DNA of 64,000 bases. It comes from Mycteria americana (lineage: Eukaryota; Chordata; Aves; Ciconiiformes; Ciconiidae). Positions 56,201-64,000 of this stretch are shown piece after piece (the stretch's first letter is position 1; each line of letters starts with the position of its first letter). The notes beneath the pieces are model-generated. The model was not told where the DNA came from, ran no database searches, and saw only the letters and a list, made by a program, of their open reading frames with translations. The stretch covers positions 1,190,501 through 1,254,500 of the forward strand of contig NC_134366.1 of the NCBI RefSeq assembly GCF_035582795.1, read 5' to 3'. A program made the position numbers and the translations under genes.

Positions 56201-59200
56201 TCTGTTCCTGACCTGTCCTGCTCAGCCACCCTCTTTGGAGGGTGCAAAATCTTGCAGCATCCCGAAGGGATGTCTTCTCTCGGGGGATACGGGAACTGCT
56301 TTCTCAGGATCCTTGTTTCTGGTTCCTGGCCTCTGGCTCACGAGTTCTGCCTGTCAAGCGATACTGCATTGAGCTAAACCTTCCTGAACTTTGTAAACCA
56401 TCTATCTCGCCATCTTGTCCACCTATCTGCTGCGTTGCACAACAGCCCTATTTCCAGGCTGCCGAGACGCTGCCGAGACGCCGCGAATCTTGGCGTTAAT
56501 GCTCCTTGGTTCCATTTTAAGAAATTACAGTCCTGTTGTGAAATGTGGGAAGCAACCCACACTGGAGAGCTGAGCAAATTCACATTTCTTTCTGCTGGGA
56601 AATACACAGTTTGGCTGAGGTTTGAAGGTAGTGTGCATGAGATATCTTTGTATGATCGTGTCAGTAACAGGTATTACATTTTCTCCTGAAAGGTGGACTG
56701 ATGCAGTTACCAATAAGCTGAGGAGCTGTAGAATGGCTGGAAAAAGTAACCCTTGCTGAAGAAAGAAAGGAGGATGAGACAGGAGTTCATAAACTAGATC
56801 TCCAACTGAGGTCTTCTGCATGTCTGCTGCAACTCTGCCAGGGCTTTCTCCATTGGGGCTGGACGTGCCCAGCACGTGGCTTTCGAGGTCGGCCTCATTG
56901 TGAAGCAGGGCTGAGACCTGGAAATCTCCGCTTGAGTTTGAGTCATGGCCCCAGGCAGTTTGTCATGGTCTCTCCTCCTTCTTCCAAGGCAAGTCAGGGC
57001 TGAGGCTGCTTCCTGTGGGAGCCCTGGCCGCGCTGCTCTCTCCCAGGCATTGTGCAAGCGTCAGGGTGCCCAGCCCACGGCATTCTCCTGATCCGGGCCG
57101 TGCCTCGCTCAGGTGCATGGGTTGTGCTGGGGAGTCATTGTTGCCACAGCGATGACTTGGAGATAGTGAAAACCAAAGGCTTTCGCCACCCAAGAAGGGA
57201 GGGCGAGGGAATTGCTCACAGCAGGGTCCTTGGGGCAGCCTGGAGAAGCCTGTACCCATCCTCTCTCTGCCTCTGGATAAGAAGCTGTTTTTCTCCCGTG
57301 CAACGATGCTGCTGTCTTCCCAGGAGCGATTCCAGGATGTCTGAGCCCCAAATCACAGTGCCTTTTTTTTTCCCCTCTTGGCAAAATACAGGAGAGCGAA
57401 TGTGTCCACCAGCGTGCGTAACAGAACTGCCTGTTTCACCCCCTGTGCGGGAGTCACTGAGACATTGACTTTATTAGCACATTTAGATAAGACTTGATAA
57501 AAATGGGCTGTCGATCCGCTTCGCTCTGTTTGCACCATTCCTCCAAAGCTGTTTGCTCTGCAACATAATGTTTTCCTCTCTCAAGGGAGTCAGTCTGACA
57601 GCTGCCAAAGAACGGGGACAACTTGTCTTCTTGGAAGGCCTCAAGTCCTGCCTTGACCTCTTGTTTGGAGAGGAGGAGGAGCAGTCAGGACAGCCCAGTC
57701 CTCTTCAGTTTATAAGGTAAACCTGACCAGTTGGTGGTTCTGCTGGGGCTCAGCAGGGCCCCCCGCACAGAGCGTTTTCCCTCCTCATGTCTCCTGCCAC
57801 TGCAGCCAACACTGAGAGCAGCAGTGAGGTCCACGGCTGAGACCCGGCTCCCTTTGGGCTTTCCTCCGGGCCCCAAGGACTCGGTAGCTGTGTGTTACAC
57901 CCGGACCCCTAAGTGAAGGGAAATGCCAGCGCTGTGCACATTGCTGTGCTTGTCCTGCCCTGTCTCTCCCGGCTGCTCAGAGAGGGATTCTGTCCCCCTT
58001 CCCCAGCATTTTGGGGCAATTTCTGCCCCCATCCTCATTGCCAAGTACATTATAGGTCTAGAGAAAATTTATTTCAGCACTCAACAGGTTTGTGTCGAAT
58101 AAAACTCCATCCAAACAGTTTTGTCCTTTTTTTTATTATTCTGAGTTTTATTCTCATCCAAGAGAACAGTGCTGCTTTAACTATGCTGGCTTTTGTTTTT
58201 ATTCCCACTTCACTTTCTCCGTGTCCCTGATGATTTGATAAGCCCCCTTTAAGTACTGGCAGGCTGCTATAAGGTCTCCCCGGAGCCTTCTCTTCTCCAG
58301 GCTGAACAACCCCAGCTCTCTCAGCCTGTCCTCACAGCAGAGGTGTTCCACCCCTCGGAGCATTTTTGTGGCCTCCTCTGGACCCGCTCCAACAGCTCCG
58401 TGTCTCTCCTGTGCTGAGGACCCCCGAGCTGGACGCAGCACTGCAGGGGGGGTCTCCCCAGAGCGGAGCAGAGGGGCAGAATCCCCTCCCTCGACCTGCT
58501 GGCCACGCTGCGGGCGATGCACCCAGGATGCGGTTGGCTTTCTGGGCTGCGAGCGCACATTGCCGGCTCATGTCCAGCTTTTCGTCCACCAGTACCCCCC
58601 AGTCCCTCTGCGCAGGGCTGCTCCCAATCCCTTCATCCCCAGCCTGTATCGATACCAGGGGTTGCCCCCACCCACATGCAGGACCCTGCGCTTGGCCTTG
58701 TTGAACCTCACGAGGTTCACACGGGCCCACTTCTCCAGCTTGTCCAGTGCTTGATCCTGCTGCACTCCATCAACACCCACTTACCTGGACCTGAAGGGCT
58801 GCACGGTCCCACGGGACAGGGGTCTGCGGGGTTTCAGTGCCTGCCCTGGGTCTCACCAAAGGCCCATTTACACCAGCATGAGTCTGAAACAGCGGAGAGC
58901 CGGGAGCATACAGCAACAGGGCAAGCGCACGTCCGTCCTTGCTCAGAGGCTGCCTGACCCAGAGGTGGTATCTTCCAATTTAACAGCCCTCAGTGGATTT
59001 TTTCTATCAAATCATCGGGGACATGGAGAAAGTGAAGCAGGGATAAAAACAAAAGCCAACATGGTTAAAGCAGCACTGTTCTCTTGGATGAGAATAAAAC
59101 TCAGAATAATAAAGAAAAAGGAACAAAACTGCTTGGATGGAGTTTTATTTGACACAAACCTGTTGAGTGCTGAAATAAATTTTCTCTAGACCTATAATGT

Positions 59201-62144
59201 ACTTGGCAATAGCACCTTACAAGAAAGATGGAGACAGGCTTTTTAGCAGGACCTGTTGCAATAGGACAAGGGGGAATGGTTTTAAACTGAAAGAGGGGAG
59301 ATTCAGACTAGATCTAAGGAAGAAATTTTTTACACTGAGGGTGGTGAAACACTGGCCCAGGTTGCCCAGAGAGGTGGGAGATGCCCCAACCCTGGCAACA
59401 TTCAAGGTCAGGTTGGACGGGGCTCTGAGCAACCTGATCCAGTTGAAGATGTCCCTGCTCATGGCAGGGGCTTGGACTGGGTGACCTGGAAAGGTCCCTT
59501 CCCACCCAAACCTTTCTATGATTCTGTGATCCCTGGAGCAGGGCACGAGGGTTTCACTGCACACAGGCAAGCAAAGGACCTGCGACTGTAGGGAAGTGTA
59601 GGACCCAGTGACTGTCATAGCAGTGGGGACAGCAGGGGTGGCACAGGCTGGCATTCCCTGTGTTGGGTCAGTGGGCAAGGAGGGGGACGAACAACGCGTG
59701 CATGGGTCAAGCCCCTTGAGACCTCCTTCTTCTTCTCTTCCAGTGAGAGCGCTTCCAACCTCAAAGCCTTGTTTGACTTTGTCCGGACGTCCCTGACTCC
59801 CGCCAGCAACGACTCCTGGAAGGGCCCTGTGCTGCTGGTGGACGACCTCAGCGTCCTGCTCAGCCTGGGTGCCACGCCAGTGGCGGTGCTGGACTTCATC
59901 CACTACTGCAGAGTCGCGGTGTGCTCCCAGCTGAAGGTACTGCTCCCTCTGCGTGCAGTGTCCTGTACGCTATGTGTACAAAAGAGCCTCTGGAGGAAAG
60001 CTTGGCTTTCTTTTCTTTTTCCACCTGTGCACAGTGAGGTTTTGGAAGGCTTTGGCTGTCCAGGAAATTCAAATCATTGCCCTAGGGCCACTCTCAGGGA
60101 GTTGTGTTAGTCCTGGAGTACCTGCGTAGGGTCCTTTGCAACTGGTTTCCCAGGAGGTGCTGCCCAGAGAAGGGGTCTCTCTGTCCCTGACGTGTGAGCA
60201 GGGATTCGAGGTGTAAAATATTGTTTCTTAGAGCTCCTGGCTCTCCAGAGATCTCTACTCACACCTACATTTGTGTGCGTGTGGGAGGGCGGGGAAGGAA
60301 ATGGGTTATGAAGGTAGCGAGGGGCTGACAAGTCTCGCAGGGGACGGAGATGAAGGTCCACTTGTAGGGCACAGGAGTCTCTGCTTTCGTCAATCTCCAG
60401 TGTTGCTGTGTGTTGCACCGGCTGGTTTCTGAGGGTGTGTGACGATGCAGCACTTCTACAAAGATCTCCCCAGTGATGTGCTAACTTGTGAGCATCGCAG
60501 CCGAAAATTGTTACAGTCACATCCATCCTTTGCTATTTACATTGCAGTGTCCCCCCACCCTGGCCACTTCTCTCTCTGCTTCAGTGAGAAGTAAAGTAGA
60601 CGGTTGTCAGGTTTTGTTACCCTGCAGTTTGTGTGGTGCCAGGGTGTTTGTGCTGTAAATGCTGACAGGGGATGTTCTGCTTGCTAAGAATGTTTACCTC
60701 CAGAACAGCTAAAAAAGACGATAAATCATGCTAACGCGTTTCTATTTCTGTCTAAGATGTTCTGAAGCTTTAAAGTACATTTTAATTGATTGTGAATTTC
60801 ATGTTATTTTAAGTCCTTGGTGACCTGCATGGGCTGAGGCAGAGACTCTTGGGATGTATTTTTAACAGAGCTGGTGTTGTATTGGGGAGCTCTTTGCTTC
60901 TTGCGGGAGCTATGAAGGTTCGAGCATCACAGCTCTGGCTGCGGCCGTTCGGCCACGTCTTTATTTAGCTGTTCTGAATTCATTCAGAGAGTTGCTATTT
61001 GTGTGGCCTGACAGACTGGTTTAACTAGACAGCTGTCTTGTAACAAAGGCTTGATGTATTTTTAGGCTGCATATTACGTATACATGCGTGTGTGTATGCA
61101 TATACAATATATATACTGCAAGCTGTTTCAGAGATGTATATAAGTATCTGCTGTTTATTTTCCCAGTGGACTGTAGCTCAGAACCAGCTGCTGTGCTGGG
61201 CGATGTCCAAGTAGCTTAGTTAGCAGGGCATGTGTGCAAGCCCTTCCTTACCCTGAGCGGATTAGGAATCAGCCAGGGGCTCACCGCTGCCTGGTGCTCT
61301 CGTTCCAGGGGAACATCGTGGTGCTGGTTCACAGCAACGAGGATTCAGAAGACGAGGAGAACGAACTGGTTGTGAACTCCCTGTGTCATCACAGTGACCT
61401 GATCCTGTGGGTAGAGGGGCTGGTGACTGGCTTCTGCAAGGATGTTCACGGGCAGGTAATGCATGGGAGAGCACGGAGAGGCAGCACGTGTTAATGTCAC
61501 ATACAACGCTGCCTGCAGGCCCAAGGGTAGGCGAGACGTGCTCCATCTGCCCCGCGGGAGATGGCCCAGGACCAGCCTGCTCTGCAGCATGGCTGGGACT
61601 CTGCTTCTGCGGGGATACTCAGGGACATCCTGCTACCTGGGGACTCCCCCATCGCTGGAAGCTGGAAGGGGTTTATACAGCAGCTACAGTGCAGGCTGTC
61701 TCCCGCCCCAAGATGATAGCAAAGAAAAATATTTAGTTCCTGGGAAGCTTCCCCAAACTATCCTGTCGGTGGATCTCAGCCTGGTTTGTAGTGATCTCTC
61801 CTGGGCTGGGAGAGCAGCCGGGTCGCTGGGGCCTGGTTACGGCATGGTCTCTCATAAGGGGCTGCCACCAAAGGGACTGGTTACAGGCAGCTGGGTGATG
61901 CTTTTTTTTCTCAGTGATCCCCCTTCCCTGCAGGCCAGCAAGAGGCGGGCGGGGGTGTGGATGCTGTGACTGGGGCAGCCAAAGGGATGATATTCCTGTT
62001 CCTTTCCCTTTGTAGATTAAAATAATTAGGAGATTGTCCTTGGAGCTGATGGCGGAGCAGGATCGCGTCCAGATCTACCAGTATAAGATCCAGGACAAGA
62101 ACGTCACCTTTTTTGCTAGAGGGCTGTCAGCCGCAGTCCTGTGA
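44244..62144 (+). CDS. ELP6: ELP6, Elongator complex subunit 6, complete coding gene
   Basis: ELP6 joins ELP4 and ELP5 in the RecA-like Elp456 ring of Elongator, which supports wobble-uridine (mcm5/ncm5 type) modification of tRNA. Seven exons (44244-44297, 49200-49278, 50709-50779, 57586-57716, 59744-59936, 61309-61455, 62016-62144) join in frame to 804 nt = 267 residues (human 266 as I recall). Recognisable blocks: [10 protein letters not shown] start; [102 protein letters not shown]; and the end [20 protein letters not shown]. No Walker A GK[ST] is present where the P-loop would be, in line with Elp6 being a degenerate RecA fold. The promoter is CpG-type; introns 1 and 4 carry CR1 elements. 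Confidence 0.96.
44298..49199 (+). other. ELP6: ELP6 intron 1
   Basis: A 4.9 kb intron. CpG island and ZNF143-like motifs lie at its 5' end (44298-44600), and a sense CR1 at 45175-45845. The remainder (45850-49199) has no recognised gene; open frames there match no known family. Confidence 0.8.
45175..45845 (+). mobile_element. CR1 LINE, 5'-truncated, sense, in ELP6 intron 1
   Basis: Sequence runs from CATGAGCCGG (MSRQCA region) through GTCCAGCTCGGGGGTCCTCA, GAGCGGGTCCAGAGGAGGCC, TTGTTCAGCCTGGAGAAGAG and CTGGCCCAGGTTGCCCAGAG to the CR1 3' end AAGGTCCCTTCCCACCCAAA followed by CCTTTCCATGATT. An A-run insertion sits near 45578. The 5' part (45198-45515) is nearly identical to the antisense copy at 58241-58560. 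Confidence 0.93.
49200..49278 (+). CDS. ELP6: ELP6 coding exon 2
   Basis: Acceptor TTTTTCAG, donor G|GTATGT. Encodes [20 protein letters not shown] then LSFYLR. It covers the strand-loop-helix that would hold a P-loop in active RecA proteins; no lysine of a Walker A motif is present. Confidence 0.95.
49279..50708 (+). other. ELP6: ELP6 intron 2
   Basis: A 1430-nt intron bounded by GTATGT and CACTCAG. It contains a probable MIR-like SINE at 49415-49610; nothing else is recognised. Confidence 0.8.
49415..49610 (+). mobile_element. Probable MIR-like SINE remnant
   Basis: CAGTCCTGACTTGTTCTTGG, CTATATCCTTGAGCAAGGTA, TTTCATCATTTGTGCAGTGA and GTGAGGTGTTGACTAATGCC follow the order of the MIR/CORE-SINE body (…TGTGACCTTGGGCAAGTCAC…TTTCCTCATCTGTAAAATG…). 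A CCTTGAGCAAGGT block is duplicated in tandem. Confidence 0.45.
50709..50779 (+). CDS. ELP6: ELP6 coding exon 3
   Basis: Acceptor CACTCAG, donor CTG|GTAAGT. Encodes [20 protein letters not shown] then QKL, a conserved block of the family. 71 nt, in phase with both neighbours. Confidence 0.95.
50780..57585 (+). other. ELP6: ELP6 intron 3
   Basis: A 6.8 kb intron with a GTAAGT donor. No CR1 copy, gene or RNA gene is recognised; open frames on both strands are short and unlike known proteins. Confidence 0.75.
57586..57716 (+). CDS. ELP6: ELP6 coding exon 4
   Basis: Encodes [20 protein letters not shown], then [20 protein letters not shown] and QFIR. Donor AG|GTAAAC. The acceptor reads TCTCTCAAG, with A at -3 instead of the usual C or T, though the pyrimidine tract is good. 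The frame and the family alignment leave no other choice of start. Confidence 0.93.
58037..58240 (-). repeat. Left arm of ~205 bp inverted repeat
   Basis: The reverse complement matches 59005-59210 at about 95% (I count 9 substitutions and 2 single-base gaps). The outer ~45 bp are identical. The inner end joins directly to an antisense CR1 fragment. Confidence 0.92.
58241..58780 (-). mobile_element. CR1 LINE, 5' part only, antisense
   Basis: The - strand translation includes [46 protein letters not shown]-type sequence and [20 protein letters not shown]. On the reverse strand it stops abruptly after TACTTAAAGGGGGCTTA, where intact copies continue TAAGAAAGATGG. The missing 3' part lies at 59217 in the opposite orientation. 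Confidence 0.93.
58781..59004. other. Unassigned spacer between CR1 half and right inverted-repeat arm
   Basis: About 225 bp lying between the CR1 5' limit and the inner edge of the right arm. I recognise no family. Confidence 0.6.
59005..59210 (+). repeat. Right arm of ~205 bp inverted repeat
   Basis: Partner of 58037-58240. It runs from TATCAAATCATCGGGGACAT to AATGTACTTGGCAAT. The sequence is A-rich on this strand and resembles no element I can name. CR1 sequence resumes within a few bases after its right end. Confidence 0.92.
59217..59532 (+). mobile_element. CR1 LINE, 3' part only, sense
   Basis: Begins TTACAAGAAAGATGGAGACA and continues through CTGGCCCAGGTTGCCCAGAG to the CR1 tail CCTTTCTATGATTCTGTGAT. 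It is complementary in extent to the 5' half at 58241-58780: together they would make one CR1 copy. Confidence 0.93.
59744..59936 (+). CDS. ELP6: ELP6 coding exon 5
   Basis: Acceptor CTCTTCCAG, donor AAG|GTACTG. Encodes [19 protein letters not shown]..., then the highly conserved [20 protein letters not shown] and [14 protein letters not shown] sits at the position of a Walker B strand. 193 nt. Confidence 0.96.
59937..61308 (+). other. ELP6: ELP6 intron 5
   Basis: A 1372-nt intron. A short TA/CA-rich stretch lies near 61075-61145. Nothing else is recognised. Confidence 0.8.
61309..61455 (+). CDS. ELP6: ELP6 coding exon 6
   Basis: Acceptor CGTTCCAG, donor CAG|GTAATG. Encodes [20 protein letters not shown], then [20 protein letters not shown] and GFCKDVHGQ; 49 codons. 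The acidic EDSEDEENE loop is a family hallmark. Confidence 0.95.
61456..62015 (+). other. ELP6: ELP6 intron 6
   Basis: A 560-nt intron bounded by GTAATG and CTTTGTAG. No repeat or other feature is recognised. Confidence 0.8.
62016..62144 (+). CDS. ELP6: ELP6 coding exon 7 (C-terminus)
   Basis: Acceptor CCCTTTGTAG. Encodes [20 protein letters not shown], then [20 protein letters not shown] and VL, followed by TGA. The YQYKIQDK and FFA-G motifs match the mammalian C-terminus. Confidence 0.95.
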   Translation: MKIIRRLSLELMAEQDRVQIYQYKIQDKNVTFFARGLSAAVL

Positions 62145-62690
62145 TACCACGATACCATGCAGTGTTGTGAGAGCAACGCGGAGCAAAGCCGGGGAGGCTG
62201 GTACCCCTAGACTGGACGTGCCACCAAACCAGCCCGGCTGTGTCACCAGCACCTTCCAGGAGCGCTGCATCAAACTGACCCAGGAGGGGAGCTTAAACGC
62301 GTGCTGAACTGCATGCCAGCGAAGGGATTAGCGTGCCTGGAGCCTGCTGCATCCCTTTGTCCTCCCACCCTGTTCCCAAGGTATGCAGGCCAAGAGGAAG
62401 AGCAAAAACTTGCAAGAACGGCCCTTAGAGCGTGTAAATACAAGCAGGGGGGTGCCCCAAGGGCTGGGTGTACCTCACCTTCTCTGGTGTGTTATGGCAT
62501 GGCAGTGCCAGGCACTGCTGCGTGGAGGGATCACCCCACCCTCCCGCTGGCGTTTAACAAGATGACACAGAGCGGGTGGAGGCAGGGATGGTCTGGCAGC
62601 ATGTCGCAATTCTTACCTGTCTCCCAACTCTGGCACAGCAGAGATTTGCTCAACTCCCGGCTTCCACATAATTAAAAAATCTATAACTAC
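62145..62690 (+). other. ELP6: Probable ELP6 3'UTR
   Basis: The sequence follows the stop codon. The first polyA-like hexamer I see is ATTAAA at 62671-62676; no canonical AATAAA was found nearer. The end is uncertain. Confidence 0.4.
62671..62676 (+). terminator. ELP6: Candidate ELP6 polyadenylation signal (ATTAAA)
   Basis: ATTAAA about 530 nt after the stop codon, in an A-rich context. It is a variant hexamer, so the call is tentative. Confidence 0.35.
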
Positions 62691-64000
62691 GTGTCTAGTC
62701 CCTCACCTTGCTGCTGTAAGACCTACAGGCTGCCTTGCTTGCTTGATTCCTTGCTTTGTTTTGTTACTTTCCCTCTTTTTCATGTGAAACCCCTGTGCCC
62801 GTGCGTGGCTGTTTAGCGTGCGGCTTCCCAAGCTCGTCCTTGGCTTTGGGTGACGGGATGACGGATGGACAGACGCTTGTACACAAGCCTCTGTTGTGCC
62901 ACTGCCTCCCGATCACAAATCATTACTAGCAGTTATATGACCTGCCTATACTGAAGCATTATTGGGGGCTAATAATCACTAATTTTAATTAGATAAGGGT
63001 ACAGTCATTAAGTAACCATGGATCTCTGTACGGGAACCGCTCCCCACAGGCTCCTTTGGCAGAGGGAGAGAAATGGGCATCTCCCGAGCCTGGGTGAAGA
63101 GATGGTTTTGGGTCCCCCTCCCTCCCCATGGACATGAGGGCAGTCCCGGGAGCAGAGCTTGGACCTGGAGGTCTCCTGGGAGATGCTCCGGCTGTAGTGG
63201 GAGATCAACAACATCCCGCGCGCTTGTGAGAGACAAGAGCGACCTGCCAGGTCCTTTGCAGCTCCAGAGCCGAGGTAATGACTCCGGCAGTGGGAGGTGT
63301 TCCTGCTTTTTCCATGCAGAAATGCTGCATGGCTCAGTGACCCGTCCTGCCGCGGGTTTGGGAATGGTCCCCTTTGGCTTGAGTTTGGGGAGCCCTGGCA
63401 CGCTTGGAAGCTGTGGCTGCTTATCGATAGCAGCCCAGGGAGACTGGGCAGGCTCTGGGGATTGTTGTGAGTGCCGAGGAACTCGGGAGGGGGAACGAGG
63501 TCCCGTGTGTGCTATGGGATCACTCGACCCTGCTATATCGGAACGTAACCCGTGGGGGTCTGCGTGCTGCCAAGGACAGCGCTGAGTTGTGTCTCCAGCC
63601 CATGCTCGGCAACCTCCCAACTTCCAGGCTCAGGTGGTGCCTGCTGCGCCTGACCCAAGCCCCAGAGCGTCGCAGGTCCCAATTATCTGTGGTGGATGAG
63701 CCCCGAGCTGCCCGTGTGCACAGCCCCAGCAGGCAGCCAAATCCTGAGTGCGGCGTGCCGCCCGTGCTTGGGGTGCCCAGCCCAGAAGCCGGCTAGGAAG
63801 CAGCCAGGTCCAGAGCTTACTGTGCCCAAACCCCCGTCCAACCTCTGCGTGGAGGCAGAGCTGGGGACACCACCACGGCTTGGCGTCCTGAGTGCCCCCG
63901 CGCTGTGCACAGAGCCTGGGGCTCCTTGGGAAGGTTCCTGGTAGCTTATGGTGCCTGGCCTGGCCGTGGTACCGCTGCTGCTGGGTGCAAAGCACCGTAC
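62691..64000. other. Intergenic region downstream of ELP6
   Basis: No gene recognised. In mammals the next gene on this strand is SCAP; no SCAP coding exon is evident here. An A+T-rich island lies at 62900-63020. The antisense open frame at 62985-63620 has no recognisable product. Confidence 0.5.

Larger units (their letters stand above)
57717..59743 (+). other. ELP6: ELP6 intron 4
   Basis: A 2.0 kb intron with a GTAAAC donor and CTCTTCCAG acceptor. Most of it is the inverted-repeat and split-CR1 structure at 58037-59532. Confidence 0.85.

Noticed and set aside
62113-62307. Open frame starting within the ELP6 last exon
   Set aside because: It begins at TTG and is out of frame with ELP6. It is a shadow running into the 3'UTR.
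62985-63620. Possible first exon of SCAP or another gene after ELP6
   Set aside because: The translations show no SCAP sequence, no CpG-island-type promoter is seen, and in mammals SCAP starts well beyond this distance.

Overview
The window is vertebrate nuclear DNA, most likely from a bird. Coding sequence is split into exons with GT-AG introns. The interspersed repeats are CR1-type LINEs, including copies with the CR1 3' tail octamers. I recognise no mammalian SINE such as Alu or B1. A crocodilian or turtle is less likely, given the compact genes and the very G+C-rich minisatellites, but the sequence alone does not exclude it. Three protein-coding genes lie on the + strand in the order SMARCC1 - CSPG5 - ELP6. 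This is the gene order and relative orientation I recall for human 3p21.31, so each gene call supports the others. I found no convincing gene on the - strand, no tRNA or rRNA gene, no CRISPR array and no prokaryotic system.

Layout. 1-12549: the 3' end of SMARCC1 (BAF155, a SWI/SNF scaffold). This is a >10.6 kb intron, then the last two coding exons (10626-10802 and 12464-12549), with a 3'UTR probably running to a polyA signal at 14489. 14500-23300: intergenic DNA that becomes very G+C-rich and full of minisatellites. 23597-31498: complete CSPG5 (neuroglycan C, called CALEB in chicken), five coding exons encoding 596 residues: signal peptide, acidic ectodomain, EGF-like module, transmembrane helix and cytoplasmic tail. 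Three of its four introns carry a different minisatellite. 31886-44100: about 12 kb of intergenic DNA with old LINE pieces and A+T-rich islands that look like candidate conserved non-coding elements. 44244-62144: complete ELP6 (an Elongator subunit), seven coding exons encoding 267 residues, starting in a CpG island with NRF1-, YY1- and ZNF143-like motifs. 62145-64000: ELP6 3' flank, with nothing else recognised.

The genes do not form a pathway. SMARCC1 is a nuclear chromatin-remodelling subunit, CSPG5 a neural surface proteoglycan, and ELP6 part of the Elp456 subcomplex needed for wobble-uridine modification of tRNA. They are neighbours by conserved synteny.

The most unusual structure is in ELP6 intron 4. 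A ~205 bp inverted repeat (58037-58240 and 59005-59210) flanks an inverted half of a CR1 element, and the other half lies outside in the opposite orientation with a matching breakpoint. The inverted half differs by only one base in about 320 from a CR1 copy 13 kb away in ELP6 intron 1. This points to inversion plus gene conversion or recent duplication. I found no evidence for a previously undescribed biological system; the other findings are repeat architecture and candidate regulatory sequence.
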